A stretch of DNA of 64,000 bases, from contig NZ_OZ244657.1 of the NCBI RefSeq assembly GCF_965218685.1, positions 310,001-374,000 on the forward strand. The letters run 5' to 3'. The DNA is from Thalassobius sp965218685 (GTDB lineage: Bacteria; Pseudomonadota; Alphaproteobacteria; Rhodobacterales; Rhodobacteraceae). Below, one piece after another: positions 53,836 to 63,073 of the stretch. The notes under the pieces were generated by a model. The model made no database searches. It saw only the letters and a list, made by a program, of their open reading frames with translations, and was not told the origin of the DNA. The translations under genes and the position numbers were made by a program. The stretch's first letter is position 1. Every line of letters begins with the position of its first letter.

Positions 53836-54435
53836 TTACAGCTTGCCCGCCAAGTGCAGATCCAGATCATCAATACTGTCCTGACCCCAGAATTTCTGCC
53901 CGGTATCAACCACATAGAAGGGCGACCCGAAAACGCCCGCGCTGACCGCATCCTCAAGGTTACGGGCATAGGTCTCGGCCCCCATCAGCAGACCACTGTC
54001 GGTCAGACCGGGATCAAACCCCGCGCTCTCAAGACAGGCCTTGATCACCGCGTCATCGGATATGTCCTTCTCTTCGGCCCAAGTGGCACGCAAGATTGCC
54101 TGAACCAAGGCGCCAACATCGCCGCCTCCAGAGGCTTGCGCCGCGATGATTGCATAAGAAGACGGCGCAGCATTCACTGGCCAATGCGCAGGTTGCAGGT
54201 TGAACGCCATTCCCAGCCTCTTGGCCGTCCGCGGCAGCACCTGCGCGCGATAGTCATTACGAGACGAATGCCGCTGGCCCTGCGGCAGCCCCCCGGTTCG
54301 AGGGAACGCAGCAATGATATCGAAGGGGCGATAGGTGACACTTGCCCCGTGTTTGTTCGCGATCTGCTCCATCCGGCTGCCCGCCAGATAGGAATACGGT
54401 GAAAGCGTCGAAAAATAGTAGTCGATATGTGGCAT
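53836..54435 (-). CDS. DsbA-family / 2-hydroxychromene-2-carboxylate isomerase-like protein
   Basis: The 199-residue product has the thioredoxin-like kappa fold of HCCA isomerases (start MPHIDYYFSTLSPYSYLAGS; end AGVFGSPFYVVDTGQKFWGQ with the cis-proline GSPFYV). The N-terminal SPYSYL serine takes the place of the DsbA cysteines, as in glutathione-dependent isomerases. An aromatic-degradation or glutathione role is likely but the substrate is unknown. It converges with the threonine aldolase-like gene and is divergent from prs. Confidence 0.85.
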   Translation of the reverse strand: MPHIDYYFSTLSPYSYLAGSRMEQIANKHGASVTYRPFDIIAAFPRTGGLPQGQRHSSRNDYRAQVLPRTAKRLGMAFNLQPAHWPVNAAPSSYAIIAAQASGGGDVGALVQAILRATWAEEKDISDDAVIKACLESAGFDPGLTDSGLLMGAETYARNLEDAVSAGVFGSPFYVVDTGQKFWGQDSIDDLDLHLAGKL

Positions 54436-54462
54436 TTCTGCCCCTCCCTCGTGCGCATAGCT

Positions 54463-54490
54463 TTGCCTGACGGTAGTGGGATGCTATGCG
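54463..54490 (+). promoter_or_regulatory. Candidate promoter for prs
   Basis: TTGCCT and TATGCG are separated by 16 bases, about 50 bases upstream of the prs start codon. Confidence 0.45.
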
Positions 54491-54540
54491 GTGTCAACGA
54501 CACGAATCTGTCATATCGACCACTCTGGGGAACTGCTGCC

Positions 54541-55557
54541 ATGCCCACTCTGAACGAACCCAAGCTGATCGCAGGCAATGCCAACCTGCCCTTGGCCCAA
54601 TCCATCGCACGCCGGATGTCCATCCATCGCGGAATGAACATCGGCCTGGTGGATGCCCGCGTCGAACGGTTCAACGATCAGGAGATCTTTGTCGAGGTCT
54701 ACGAGAACGTCCGCGGCGAAGATATGTTTATCGTCCAGCCGACCTCGCGTCCCGCGAATGACAACCTGATGGAGCTGCTGATCATGTCCGACGCGCTGCG
54801 CCGCTCGTCGGCCTCGCGTATCACCGCCGTGATCCCCTATTTCGGTTATGCCCGTCAGGACCGCCGCACCAAGGCCCGCACGCCCATCAGCGCCAAGCTG
54901 GTTGCCAACATGCTGGTCGAGGCCGGGATCGAACGTATCCTGACGCTGGACCTGCACGCTGCTCAGATCCAGGGCTTCTTTGATATCCCCGTGGATAACC
55001 TCTATGCCTCGCCGATCTTTGCGCTGGACATCCAGACACAGTTCGAAGGCTCGATGGAAGACGTAATGGTCGTTTCCCCCGACGTTGGCGGCGTGGCTCG
55101 TGCCCGCGAGCTGGCCAAACGGATCAACGCCCCCCTGTCGATCGTGGACAAACGCCGCGAGAAACCCGGTGAGGTCGCCGAAATGACCGTGATCGGGAAT
55201 GTCGAGGGTAAGAAATGCATCATCGTCGATGACATGTGCGATACCGCCGGCACCCTGTGTAAAGCGGCCGAGATCCTGCTGGAACACGGCGCGACCGAGG
55301 TGCACTCGTATATCTCGCACGGTGTTCTGTCCGGCCCCGCAGTTGAACGGATCACCAACTCGGTCATGAAATCACTGGTCATCACCGACTCGATCCAGCC
55401 GACCGCAGCCGTCGAGGCCACCCCGAACATCCGCATCCTGCCAACCGCGCCGATGTTCGCCCAGGCCATCCTGAACATCTGGAACGGCACCTCGGTATCG
55501 TCACTGTTCGAAACAGATACGCTGGAGCCGATCTACGAAGGTCAGTTCAAGGGCTAA
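54541..55557 (+). CDS. prs: Ribose-phosphate pyrophosphokinase
   Basis: Prs makes PRPP from ribose 5-phosphate and ATP, feeding purine, pyrimidine, histidine and NAD synthesis. The 338-residue product contains VERFNDQEIFVEVYENVRG, the ATP-binding FGYARQDRRTKARTPISAK, LDLHAAQIQGFF and the PRPP loop CIIVDDMCDTAGTLCKAAE. The ATG giving MPTLNEPKLIAG was chosen over longer frames. Length and motifs are normal. Confidence 0.97.
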   Translation: MPTLNEPKLIAGNANLPLAQSIARRMSIHRGMNIGLVDARVERFNDQEIFVEVYENVRGEDMFIVQPTSRPANDNLMELLIMSDALRRSSASRITAVIPYFGYARQDRRTKARTPISAKLVANMLVEAGIERILTLDLHAAQIQGFFDIPVDNLYASPIFALDIQTQFEGSMEDVMVVSPDVGGVARARELAKRINAPLSIVDKRREKPGEVAEMTVIGNVEGKKCIIVDDMCDTAGTLCKAAEILLEHGATEVHSYISHGVLSGPAVERITNSVMKSLVITDSIQPTAAVEATPNIRILPTAPMFAQAILNIWNGTSVSSLFETDTLEPIYEGQFKG

Positions 55558-55587
55558 GCCTTTCAGGGTCGTGCCAATGGTGCGACC

Positions 55588-55935
55588 CTAAACTTCCCAC
55601 ATGTCGTCATCAATGATGGTGCCAATTGCCATCCAACTGGCCCTGGCCCGTGCGACGCGCGTATTTCCCCAAGTCCGAAACACGATCTCGAACCCTTTTG
55701 GGGTAATCTTGTCCACGTCTACGTCCCCGCGCATGTTGGTCGAGTAATCGACGTCCCACAGGGACAGCGCGCAATGGACACTGGGAGGCGCGGAAAAGGC
55801 CCGTTCAAAGGCAATGTGGACACGGCGTTCGCGTGTACCCTCTCCGGTCCACATCTCTCCGCCGTCTTCGAAATCCTCGAACAGATCGGCATTTCCCTGA
55901 GTCACGGCAACGTGACCCGTATTCAAAATCTTCAT
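55588..55935 (-). CDS. H-type lectin domain protein
   Basis: The 115-residue product is almost entirely one H-type lectin domain: MKILNTGHVAVTQGNADLFE, then FSAPPSVHCALSLWDVDYST, GFEIVFRTWGNTRVARARAS and WMAIG. H-type lectins bind N-acetylgalactosamine in animals; the bacterial ligand is unknown. No signal peptide is seen, so it is probably cytosolic. No strong ribosome-binding site lies before the ATG. It is co-directional with, and just downstream of, the atp operon, behind its terminator. Confidence 0.85.
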   Translation of the reverse strand: MKILNTGHVAVTQGNADLFEDFEDGGEMWTGEGTRERRVHIAFERAFSAPPSVHCALSLWDVDYSTNMRGDVDVDKITPKGFEIVFRTWGNTRVARARASWMAIGTIIDDDMWEV

Positions 55936-56000
55936 GGCTATTATTTTGCCCGTTTTATGTGCAGCCCCATAGTGCCGCATTCCCCGGCCCAGGCAAGAAA

Positions 56001-56028
56001 AAAGGCCCCGGAGCTTTCCGGGGCCTTT
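56001..56028 (-). terminator. Intrinsic terminator of the atp operon
   Basis: A perfect 12-pair stem (AAAGGCCCCGGA and complement) with a GCTT loop is followed by TTTTTTCTTG on the minus strand, 23 bases past the atpC stop codon. Confidence 0.85.
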
Positions 56029-56051
56029 CTAGGATGTCGTTTGAACGTAGA

Positions 56052-56489
56052 TCAGTTGTTCGCAGCGTTGGTGTCCAGACCGATGTGGCCGCCCATGGCA
56101 ACCATATCGGCCAGCAGTTTGGCTGCGTCATCAACCGGACCAGGCTCGTTCTTGAACACTTCCTTGGCCTGGCTCAGCGCTTCCGAGGCGGCCTTGAGCA
56201 TCTCATCGAGGTGCTCTTGGGTCACTTCGGCACGCGGAACTGCGCGCTCGGCCAGAACGGAAATGCCGTCAGCAGTGATTTCAGCGAAACCGCCGGTCAC
56301 AACATATTCAGCCTCGCCTTCCGGGCCCGAGATCCGCAGCACGCCAGGACGCAGGGTGGTGATGGTCGGAGCATGGTTGGCCATGGCCGTCATGTCCCCG
56401 TCCGCACCCGGGATCTGGACCTGTTCAACCACCAGCGAAGCAAGGCTCCGCTCGGGGCTGACCAGATCGAATTGAACAGTATCAGCCAT
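56052..56489 (-). CDS. atpC: F1 ATP synthase subunit epsilon
   Basis: Epsilon couples the rotor to the catalytic head and can inhibit ATP hydrolysis. The 145-residue product starts MADTVQFDLVSPERSLASLV with the expected GADGDMTAMANHAPTITTLR-like core and the C-terminal two-helix part, though the tail (GLDTNAANN) is specific to this group. It is the last gene of atpHAGDC, 11 bases after atpD. Confidence 0.97.
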   Translation of the reverse strand: MADTVQFDLVSPERSLASLVVEQVQIPGADGDMTAMANHAPTITTLRPGVLRISGPEGEAEYVVTGGFAEITADGISVLAERAVPRAEVTQEHLDEMLKAASEALSQAKEVFKNEPGPVDDAAKLLADMVAMGGHIGLDTNAANN

Positions 56490-56500
56490 AATGGCCCTCC

Positions 56501-57925
56501 TTAGGCCGCGTCGGCCGCCATTTTCTCGGCTTTAGCGATCACTTCATCGATGCCGCCAACCATGTAGAAGGCGCCTTCGGGCAGGTGATCGTATTCGCCG
56601 GCCACAACAGCCTTGAACGACGAGATGGTGTCTTCCAGCGGAACCTGAACACCGTCCGAGCCGGTGAACACTTTCGCAACGTCAAAGGGCTGCGACAGGA
56701 AACGCTGGATTTTACGAGCACGGGCAACGGTCAGTTTGTCTTCTTCCGACAGTTCGTCCATGCCAAGGATCGCGATGATGTCCTGCAGCGACTTGTAACG
56801 CTGAAGGATACCCTGAACCTGGAAGGCCACGTTGTAGTGTTCTTCACCAACAACTGCCGGGTCCATCAGACGCGACGAGCTGTCCAGCGGGTCAACGGCC
56901 GGGTAGATACCCAGTTCCGAGATCGCACGGTTCAGAACGGTAGTTGCGTCCAAGTGGGCAAAGGTCGTTGCCGGTGCAGGGTCGGTCAGGTCATCCGCAG
57001 GCACGTACACGGCCTGGATCGAGGTGATCGAACCGTTCTTGGTCGAGGTAATACGTTCCTGCATCGCACCCATGTCGGTGGCCAGCGTCGGCTGGTAGCC
57101 CACGGCCGAGGGGATACGACCCAGCAGCGCCGAAACCTCGGAGCCTGCCTGAGTGAAGCGGAAGATGTTGTCCACGAAGAACAGAACGTCGGTACCGGAC
57201 TGGTCGCGGAACTGTTCTGCCAGGGTCAGACCGGTCAGAGCAACACGCGCACGTGCACCCGGAGGTTCGTTCATCTGACCGTAAACCAGAGCAACCTGCG
57301 ATTCTTCCAGGTTGTCGGGCTTGATCACGTTGGATTCGATCATTTCCCAGTACAGGTCGTTCCCTTCACGGGTACGCTCACCAACACCTGCGAACACCGA
57401 GAAACCCGAGTGCACTTTTGCGATGTTGTTGATCAGTTCCATGATCAAAACGGTTTTACCAACACCGGCACCACCGAACAGACCAATTTTACCACCCTTC
57501 GAGTAGGGAGCCAGCAGGTCGATAACCTTGATGCCGGTCACCAGGATTTCCGACTCGGTCGACTGTTCGTCGAAATCCGGTGCGGGCTGGTGGATGGAAC
57601 GGGTTTCTTCTGCGTTTACGGGGCCTTTTTCGTCAACGGGCTCGCCGACGACGTTCAGGATACGGCCCAGGGTCGCGTTACCAACGGGCACCGAGATGGG
57701 TGCGCCGGTGTCAACGACTTCCTGACCGCGAACCAGACCTTCGGTCGCGTCCATTGCGATACAGCGAACAGTGTTTTCGCCCAGGTGCTGGGAAACTTCC
57801 AGAACCAGTTTCTTACCATTGTTGTCGGTGTTCAGTGCGTTGAGGATTTCCGGCAGGGCGTCCTCGAACTGCACGTCCACAACGGCGCCGATCACCTGAG
57901 TGATTTTGCCTTTTGCGTTTGCCAT
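56501..57925 (-). CDS. atpD: F1 ATP synthase subunit beta
   Basis: Beta is the catalytic subunit. The 474-residue product has the Walker A loop GLFGGAGVGKTVLIMELINN, the Walker B-like VLFFVDNIFRFTQAGSE, and DELSEEDKLTVARARKIQRF. The start begins MANAKGKITQVIGAVVDVQ. It is 16 bases downstream of atpG in the minus-strand atp operon. Confidence 0.99.
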   Translation of the reverse strand: MANAKGKITQVIGAVVDVQFEDALPEILNALNTDNNGKKLVLEVSQHLGENTVRCIAMDATEGLVRGQEVVDTGAPISVPVGNATLGRILNVVGEPVDEKGPVNAEETRSIHQPAPDFDEQSTESEILVTGIKVIDLLAPYSKGGKIGLFGGAGVGKTVLIMELINNIAKVHSGFSVFAGVGERTREGNDLYWEMIESNVIKPDNLEESQVALVYGQMNEPPGARARVALTGLTLAEQFRDQSGTDVLFFVDNIFRFTQAGSEVSALLGRIPSAVGYQPTLATDMGAMQERITSTKNGSITSIQAVYVPADDLTDPAPATTFAHLDATTVLNRAISELGIYPAVDPLDSSSRLMDPAVVGEEHYNVAFQVQGILQRYKSLQDIIAILGMDELSEEDKLTVARARKIQRFLSQPFDVAKVFTGSDGVQVPLEDTISSFKAVVAGEYDHLPEGAFYMVGGIDEVIAKAEKMAADAA

Positions 57926-57941
57926 GTTTCGTCTCCGGTTC

Positions 57942-58817
57942 TTAGAGCGCTTCAGCGCCCGAGATGATTTCAATAAGCTCGTTGGTGATCACAGCCTGAC
58001 GCGAGCGGTTATACTCGATGGTCAGTTTGTCGATCATCTCACCCGCGTTGCGCGTTGCGTTGTCCATTGCGGACATACGTGCACCCTGCTCGGACGCTGC
58101 GTTTTCCAAAAGCGCAGCGAAGATCTGGGTGGCAACACCACGCGGCAGCAGGTCAGCCAGAATGGCCTCTTCATCCGGCTCATAGTCGTAAAGCGTCGTG
58201 GCTGCATCAGCCGCGGGCTCGTCAAACTTGGCAGGAATGATCTGCTGCGCGGTCGGGATCTGGCTGATCACCGACTGGAAGCGGTTGAAGAAAATCGTGG
58301 CCACGTCAAATTCGCCCGCGTCATAGCGGTTCAGAAGGTCGCGGGCGACATCCTGTGCGTTGGCGTAGCCAATGTTTTTCACCTCGGACAGATCCACGTG
58401 CGAGACCATCAGGTCCCCCATTTCACGCTTCAGCTGCTCACGGCCTTTTTTGCCGACGGTCAGAATTTTAACCGTCTTGCCCTGCGCGATAAGCTCTTGA
58501 GCTTTCGCACGGGCCAGTTTCACGATGGTGCTGTTGAAGCCACCGCACAGACCACGTTCTGCGGTCATGACAACCAGCATATGAACTTGGTCGGCACCGG
58601 TGCCGCTCAGCAGCTTGGGGGCGCTGTCAGATCCGCCAACCGAAGCAGCCAGCCCACCCAGAACGCTGTTGAAACGTTCTGTGTAGGGACGCGAGGCTTC
58701 GGCAGCATCCTGCGCGCGGCGAAGTTTCGCCGCGGCAACCATCTGCATGGCCTTGGTGATCTTGCGGGTCGATTTGACCGACGCGATCCGGTTTTTTAGG
58801 TCCTTGAGATTCGGCAT
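57942..58817 (-). CDS. atpG: F1 ATP synthase subunit gamma
   Basis: Gamma is the rotating shaft in the F1 head. The 291-residue product has the N-terminal coiled-coil helix (MPNLKDLKNRIASVKSTRKI) and the C-terminal MDNATRNAGEMIDKLTIEYN with RSRQAVITNELIEIISGAEAL. Length is normal. It lies 15 bases after atpA. Confidence 0.98.
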   Translation of the reverse strand: MPNLKDLKNRIASVKSTRKITKAMQMVAAAKLRRAQDAAEASRPYTERFNSVLGGLAASVGGSDSAPKLLSGTGADQVHMLVVMTAERGLCGGFNSTIVKLARAKAQELIAQGKTVKILTVGKKGREQLKREMGDLMVSHVDLSEVKNIGYANAQDVARDLLNRYDAGEFDVATIFFNRFQSVISQIPTAQQIIPAKFDEPAADAATTLYDYEPDEEAILADLLPRGVATQIFAALLENAASEQGARMSAMDNATRNAGEMIDKLTIEYNRSRQAVITNELIEIISGAEAL

Positions 58818-58832
58818 TGCCTTATCTCCCCC

Positions 58833-60371
58833 TTATGCGAAGTCAGCTGCGAATTCGTCCAGCGCTGCTTTGACTTTGTCGGCTGCATCGCCTTTGATCT
58901 TCGGATCTTCGGTGGTGATCCACTCCAGCAACTCGGCGTGCTTGCCACGCAGGTGGCCCAGCAGACCGGCCTCGAAGCGGCCAACATCGCTGACTTCGAC
59001 CTTGTCCAGATAGCCGTTCACACCTGCAAAGATCATGCAGACGATTTCAGCGTTGGTCAGGGGCGAATACTGCGGCTGTTTCATCAGCTCGGTCAGGCGG
59101 GCACCACGGGCCAGCAGCTGCTGGGTGGCGGCGTCCAGGTCGGAACCGAACTGGGCGAACGCTGCCATCTCGCGGTACTGAGCCAGCGACAGTTTCACCG
59201 GACCAGCAACCGAGGACATCGCCTTGGTCTGAGCCGACGAACCCACACGCGAAACCGACAGACCGGTGTTCACAGCAGGACGGATACCCTGGTAGAACAG
59301 CTCGGTTTCCAGGAAGATCTGGCCGTCGGTGATCGAGATCACGTTGGTCGGAATAAACGCCGACACGTCGCCGCCCTGGGTTTCAATGATCGGCAGCGCG
59401 GTCAGCGAGCCAGCACCGAAGTCTTCGTTCAGCTTGGCCGAACGTTCCAGCAGGCGGGAGTGCAGATAGAAAACGTCACCGGGGTAAGCTTCACGGCCCG
59501 GCGGGCGACGCAGCAGCAGCGACATCTGACGATAAGCAACGGCCTGTTTGGACAGGTCATCATAGATGATCAGAGCGTGGCGGCCATTGTCACGGAAGAA
59601 CTCGGCCATTGCAGTTGCGGCGTAGGGCGCAAGGAACTGCAGCGGTGCAGGATCGGACGCGGTTGCAGCAACCACGATCGAGTATTCCATCGCGCCGGTT
59701 TCTTCCAGCTTCTTCACCAGCTGAGCAACGGTCGAACGCTTCTGACCAACTGCGACGTAAACGCAGTACAGTTTCTTGCCTTCGTCGTCGCCGGCGGCGT
59801 CGTTGTAGGATTTCTGGTTCAGGATCGCGTCCAGAGCAACGGCAGTTTTACCGGTCTGACGGTCACCAATGATCAGCTCACGCTGGCCACGGCCGATCGG
59901 GATCATCGCGTCAACCGATTTCAGGCCGGTTGCCATCGGCTCGTGCACCGATTTACGGGGGATGATGCCGGGGGCTTTCACGTCGGCGATGCCGCGCTCG
60001 ACACCAGTGATGGGGCCTTTGCCGTCCAGGGGGTTGCCCAGGCCGTCAACAACGCGACCCAGCAGACCTTCACCGATCGGAACGTCCACGATCGAGTTGG
60101 TACGCTTGACGGTGTCACCTTCTTTAATGTCACGGTCCGAACCGAAGATCACAACACCGACGTTGTCAGCTTCAAGGTTCAGGGCCATGCCCATGATGCC
60201 ACCCGGAAACTCGACCATTTCACCGGCCTGAACGTTGTCCAGACCGTAGACACGGGCAATACCGTCACCGACGGAGAGCACGCGGCCAACCTCGGCCACT
60301 TCGGCTTCTTGACCGAAGTTCTTGATCTGGTCCTTCAGGATCGCAGAAATCTCTGCAGCTTGGATACCCAT
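58833..60371 (-). CDS. atpA: F1 ATP synthase subunit alpha
   Basis: Alpha is the non-catalytic nucleotide-binding subunit of F1. The 512-residue product starts MGIQAAEISAILKDQIKNFG, has the P-loop GDRQTGKTAVALDAI and the conserved VGSSAQTKAMSSVAGPVKLS near the interface. It starts immediately after the atpH stop codon, with one base between. Confidence 0.99.
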   Translation of the reverse strand: MGIQAAEISAILKDQIKNFGQEAEVAEVGRVLSVGDGIARVYGLDNVQAGEMVEFPGGIMGMALNLEADNVGVVIFGSDRDIKEGDTVKRTNSIVDVPIGEGLLGRVVDGLGNPLDGKGPITGVERGIADVKAPGIIPRKSVHEPMATGLKSVDAMIPIGRGQRELIIGDRQTGKTAVALDAILNQKSYNDAAGDDEGKKLYCVYVAVGQKRSTVAQLVKKLEETGAMEYSIVVAATASDPAPLQFLAPYAATAMAEFFRDNGRHALIIYDDLSKQAVAYRQMSLLLRRPPGREAYPGDVFYLHSRLLERSAKLNEDFGAGSLTALPIIETQGGDVSAFIPTNVISITDGQIFLETELFYQGIRPAVNTGLSVSRVGSSAQTKAMSSVAGPVKLSLAQYREMAAFAQFGSDLDAATQQLLARGARLTELMKQPQYSPLTNAEIVCMIFAGVNGYLDKVEVSDVGRFEAGLLGHLRGKHAELLEWITTEDPKIKGDAADKVKAALDEFAADFA

Positions 60372-60932
60372 TTATCCGACCTCTTTCATTGCATTCTGGA
60401 GGGAGTTGAGCTTGGAGCGGATCGAGGTATCGATCATCTTCGAGCCCACTTTAACGACGAGACCGCCGATGAGATCTTCATCAACGGTCGCATTGATCTT
60501 CACGTCTTTGCCGACGCGTGCGGCCAGGCTTTTGGCCAGTTTTTCCGATTGCGCCTTGGTCAGCGCTTTCGCGCTTGCGACCTCGGCGGTCACTTCGCCT
60601 TTTTCTTCGGCGATCAGCGCGGACAGTTCGTTCAGCAGCGCAGGCAGCACGAACAGGCGGCGTTTTTCCGCCATCACGGCCAGACCGTTTTTCATGACGT
60701 CTGCCAGGCTCATCTTGTCGGCAACGGCTGCGATGGCTTTGGCCTGATCATCGCGCGACAGAACCGGCGAACCGATCAGCGCATTCAGATCAGTGCTGGC
60801 GCCCAGGGCTGCTGCAAGATCGGTAACATTTGCTTCGAGAGTCTCCAGAGAATTGCTCTCTTTCGAAATCTCGAAAATTGCGGTGGCATAGCGCGAGGCA
60901 ATGCCAGAGGAAATCGAAGCTGGTTCGGACAC
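60372..60932 (-). CDS. atpH: F1 ATP synthase subunit delta
   Basis: Delta links the F1 head to the peripheral stalk. The 186-residue product starts MSEPASISSGIASRYATAIF with GTG used as first codon. I chose this GTG rather than one two codons earlier, because GGAAGG lies 6 bases upstream of it. The C-terminal part has the conserved KVGSKMIDTSIRSKLNSLQN. It is the first gene of the minus-strand atpHAGDC operon; no F0 genes are in the window, as is usual in Rhodobacteraceae. Confidence 0.95.
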   Translation of the reverse strand: MSEPASISSGIASRYATAIFEISKESNSLETLEANVTDLAAALGASTDLNALIGSPVLSRDDQAKAIAAVADKMSLADVMKNGLAVMAEKRRLFVLPALLNELSALIAEEKGEVTAEVASAKALTKAQSEKLAKSLAARVGKDVKINATVDEDLIGGLVVKVGSKMIDTSIRSKLNSLQNAMKEVG

Positions 60933-61001
60933 GTCCACCCTTCCGACTATTAAGGCCCCGTCCGAAATATCCTGAATTCCGAGCCGAGGACGTTTGGACC
61001 T

Positions 61002-61015
61002 TTGATTTACGTCAA
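61002..61015. promoter_or_regulatory. FNR/CRP-type box in the atp operon leader
   Basis: TTGATTTACGTCAA matches the FNR-family pattern TTGAT-N4-GTCAA (FnrL-type in Rhodobacter) on the plus strand. It lies downstream of the predicted start of the atp transcript, between the -10 and atpH, so a bound regulator would block rather than activate. Chance occurrence cannot be excluded. Confidence 0.5.
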
Positions 61016-61033
61016 AGTATCAAAATCGGCGTG

Positions 61034-61062
61034 GGTTTAGCAGAGCATTCCTCACCTAGCAA
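61034..61062 (-). promoter_or_regulatory. Predicted sigma-70 promoter of atpHAGDC
   Basis: On the minus strand TTGCTA and TAAACC are exactly 17 bases apart, about 100 bases upstream of atpH. A second -10-like TATACT lies near 61080, with a poor -35. The rest of the 400-base gap to the methyltransferase gene is A/T-rich and holds no convincing ORF. Confidence 0.6.
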
Positions 61063-61344
61063 GCTGCCAGAAGAACGCAGTATACAATTGAATACCTTTG
61101 CATTTCAGATACTTAACCAAAGTGCGACGGTTTGAACCGGTTTTTTAAGCGCATTTTTTTCCCGTTAATGGTTGTTTTGGGCCTTTTAACCGCACAAGGC
61201 GTCACAAACGTTATCGCTATCACGTGGATGCGGCACGGTTGACGTGACGGTAATCGCCGGGTTTTGGCGCAATCGAACCATTTCAATCTGCCACCTACGC
61301 ATAGGATTCGGCACCGTTCAAATCGGCAAAACCCGACCGCTGTG

Positions 61345-62085
61345 CTAGGCCGGTTCGGTCGCGGGGCTGGGGCTCAGGACTTTCAGCGGGCGGCGTACGG
61401 CCTCTTTCAAACCAGGCCCCAAGGGCGCGTGCACGCGCTTGGACACCTCGACCATGATGACCCCGCCCGAAACGACAACGGACATCGAGGCGCCCATCTT
61501 CTCCCACAGCTCACCCGTCTTGCGCCAGAAACGCCGTGGCGACGGCGGCTGATAGAGCGTCGAGGCATTCCGCTCGGGCATGAAGTGATGCAGCTTCAGC
61601 TGCGTTTCCAACTGACCCAGCGTGTAGGGGCGGCCAAAGCCAAAGGGGGTCTCGTCGCTGCGAGACCACAGCCCAGCGCGGTTCGGTACGATGAACATCG
61701 CCTTGCCCCCCGGCCCCAGAACGCGCCAGCATTCCTCAAGCAGCGCCGTGGGCTGTTCACTGGTTTCAAGACCATGCATCACGATCAAACGATCCACGTG
61801 ACCAGTTTCGATCGGCCACTGCGTTTCTTCGCATAGAACGGAAAGGTTGGGCATCCCCGCCGGCCAGGGCATCACCCCTTGCGGCCCCGGCATCAAAGCC
61901 GTGACCCTGCGCGCATCGGCCAGGTACGGGCGCAACAGCGGTACCGCAAAGCCGAAACCCACCACGGTTTGGCCTGTCGCCTCGGGCCACATTTGCAGCA
62001 ACTGATTGCGCACGGCCTTTTGTGCCGCGCGCCCCAAAGTGGACCGATAATAGAAATTGCGCAGATCTTGTACATCAAGATGCAT
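61345..62085 (-). CDS. SAM-dependent methyltransferase, class I
   Basis: The 246-residue product has a partial class I methyltransferase pattern: VVGFGFAVPLLRPYL (nucleotide-binding region, less glycine-rich than usual), then HVDRLIVMHGLETSE and LEECWRVLGPGGKAMFIVPN, the usual motif IV-VI signature. The long C-terminal part (GFGRPYTLGQLETQLKLHHF) is seen in related proteins near gloB. The target is unknown. The ATG has no strong ribosome-binding site. It is divergent from gloB by 60 bases. Confidence 0.82.
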   Translation of the reverse strand: MHLDVQDLRNFYYRSTLGRAAQKAVRNQLLQMWPEATGQTVVGFGFAVPLLRPYLADARRVTALMPGPQGVMPWPAGMPNLSVLCEETQWPIETGHVDRLIVMHGLETSEQPTALLEECWRVLGPGGKAMFIVPNRAGLWSRSDETPFGFGRPYTLGQLETQLKLHHFMPERNASTLYQPPSPRRFWRKTGELWEKMGASMSVVVSGGVIMVEVSKRVHAPLGPGLKEAVRRPLKVLSPSPATEPA

Positions 62086-62145
62086 TGCGGCCAGCCCTGT
62101 GATCTGTACTCTGGAACAAACATAGCGATCACAGAAGGAAACACC

Positions 62146-62913
62146 ATGCCTGTCGAGCTTGTTACGATCCCGTGCCTTTCGGATAACTACTCTTTTCTGA
62201 TCCATGATGACGAAACGGGCGAAACTGCTGTTGTGGACGTTCCCGATGCCGCGCCCATAAAGGCTGCCTTGGAAAAGCGCGGCTGGGTCCTGTCGCACGT
62301 TCTTCTGACGCATCATCACTGGGACCATATCGACGGGCTCTCGGATTTGGCCGCAGATCATCCGGCCGCTGTCTTTGGCGCGGCTGCTGACGCCCATCGC
62401 CTGCCTCCGCTGGATCAGGAACTGGCCGATGGCGACACATTTCAATTCGGCGCCGAGACTGTGCATGTGATGGATGTCTCAGGTCACACGAACGGGCACA
62501 TCGCCTTTCACATGCCTGACAGCAAACTGCTGTTCACCGCCGACAGCCTGATGGCCCTTGGTTGTGGGCGCCTGTTCGAAGGCACTCCTGAACAGATGCA
62601 TGCCAGCCTGTCCAAGCTGGCCGCGCTGGACCCTGAAACCACAGTATGCTCGGGGCATGAGTACACACAAAGCAACGGGAAATTCGCCTTGACCGTTGAC
62701 CCTGACAATCCGCAGCTTATCTCTCGGGTTCAGGCGGTTGCCGAAGCACGCGCCGCCGGGCAGCCCACCGTGCCCTCGACCTTGGCCGAAGAACTGGAGA
62801 CCAACCCGTTCCTGCGCGGACACACGCCGGGCGTCCAAAAAGCGGTCAACATGGTGGGGGCCGACCCGGTGCAGGTCTTTGCCGAAGTACGCAAACGCAA
62901 GGACAATTTTTAA
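62146..62913 (+). CDS. gloB: Hydroxyacylglutathione hydrolase (glyoxalase II)
   Basis: The enzyme hydrolyses S-lactoylglutathione, completing methylglyoxal detoxification. The 255-residue product has the metallo-beta-lactamase signature LLTHHHWDHIDG (His ligands and Asp), GHTNGHIAFH, and the later SGHEYTQSNGKFALTVDPDN. The C-terminal glyoxalase II domain (ETNPFLRG) is present. AAGGAAAC precedes the ATG. Confidence 0.96.
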   Translation: MPVELVTIPCLSDNYSFLIHDDETGETAVVDVPDAAPIKAALEKRGWVLSHVLLTHHHWDHIDGLSDLAADHPAAVFGAAADAHRLPPLDQELADGDTFQFGAETVHVMDVSGHTNGHIAFHMPDSKLLFTADSLMALGCGRLFEGTPEQMHASLSKLAALDPETTVCSGHEYTQSNGKFALTVDPDNPQLISRVQAVAEARAAGQPTVPSTLAEELETNPFLRGHTPGVQKAVNMVGADPVQVFAEVRKRKDNF

Positions 62914-63073
62914 GAGAAAACCCGCTCAGACAGCCAGCAACGCCGCCTTTTGTGAAACAAAAAAGACAGAAAAGACTTGAAGCCGGGCGGTTATCGACCA
63001 AACTTTAAACTTATGAGGCCATGGTTGGCCCTGCGATCCCGCAGACCGACCCAGATCTGGAAGGAGCACCCCG

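Noticed and set aside
61091..61340. Possible small RNA in the A/T-rich region upstream of the atp promoter
   Set aside because: There are A/T runs and a short AACCGGTT-type repeat, but no convincing promoter-terminator pair that would delimit an RNA.
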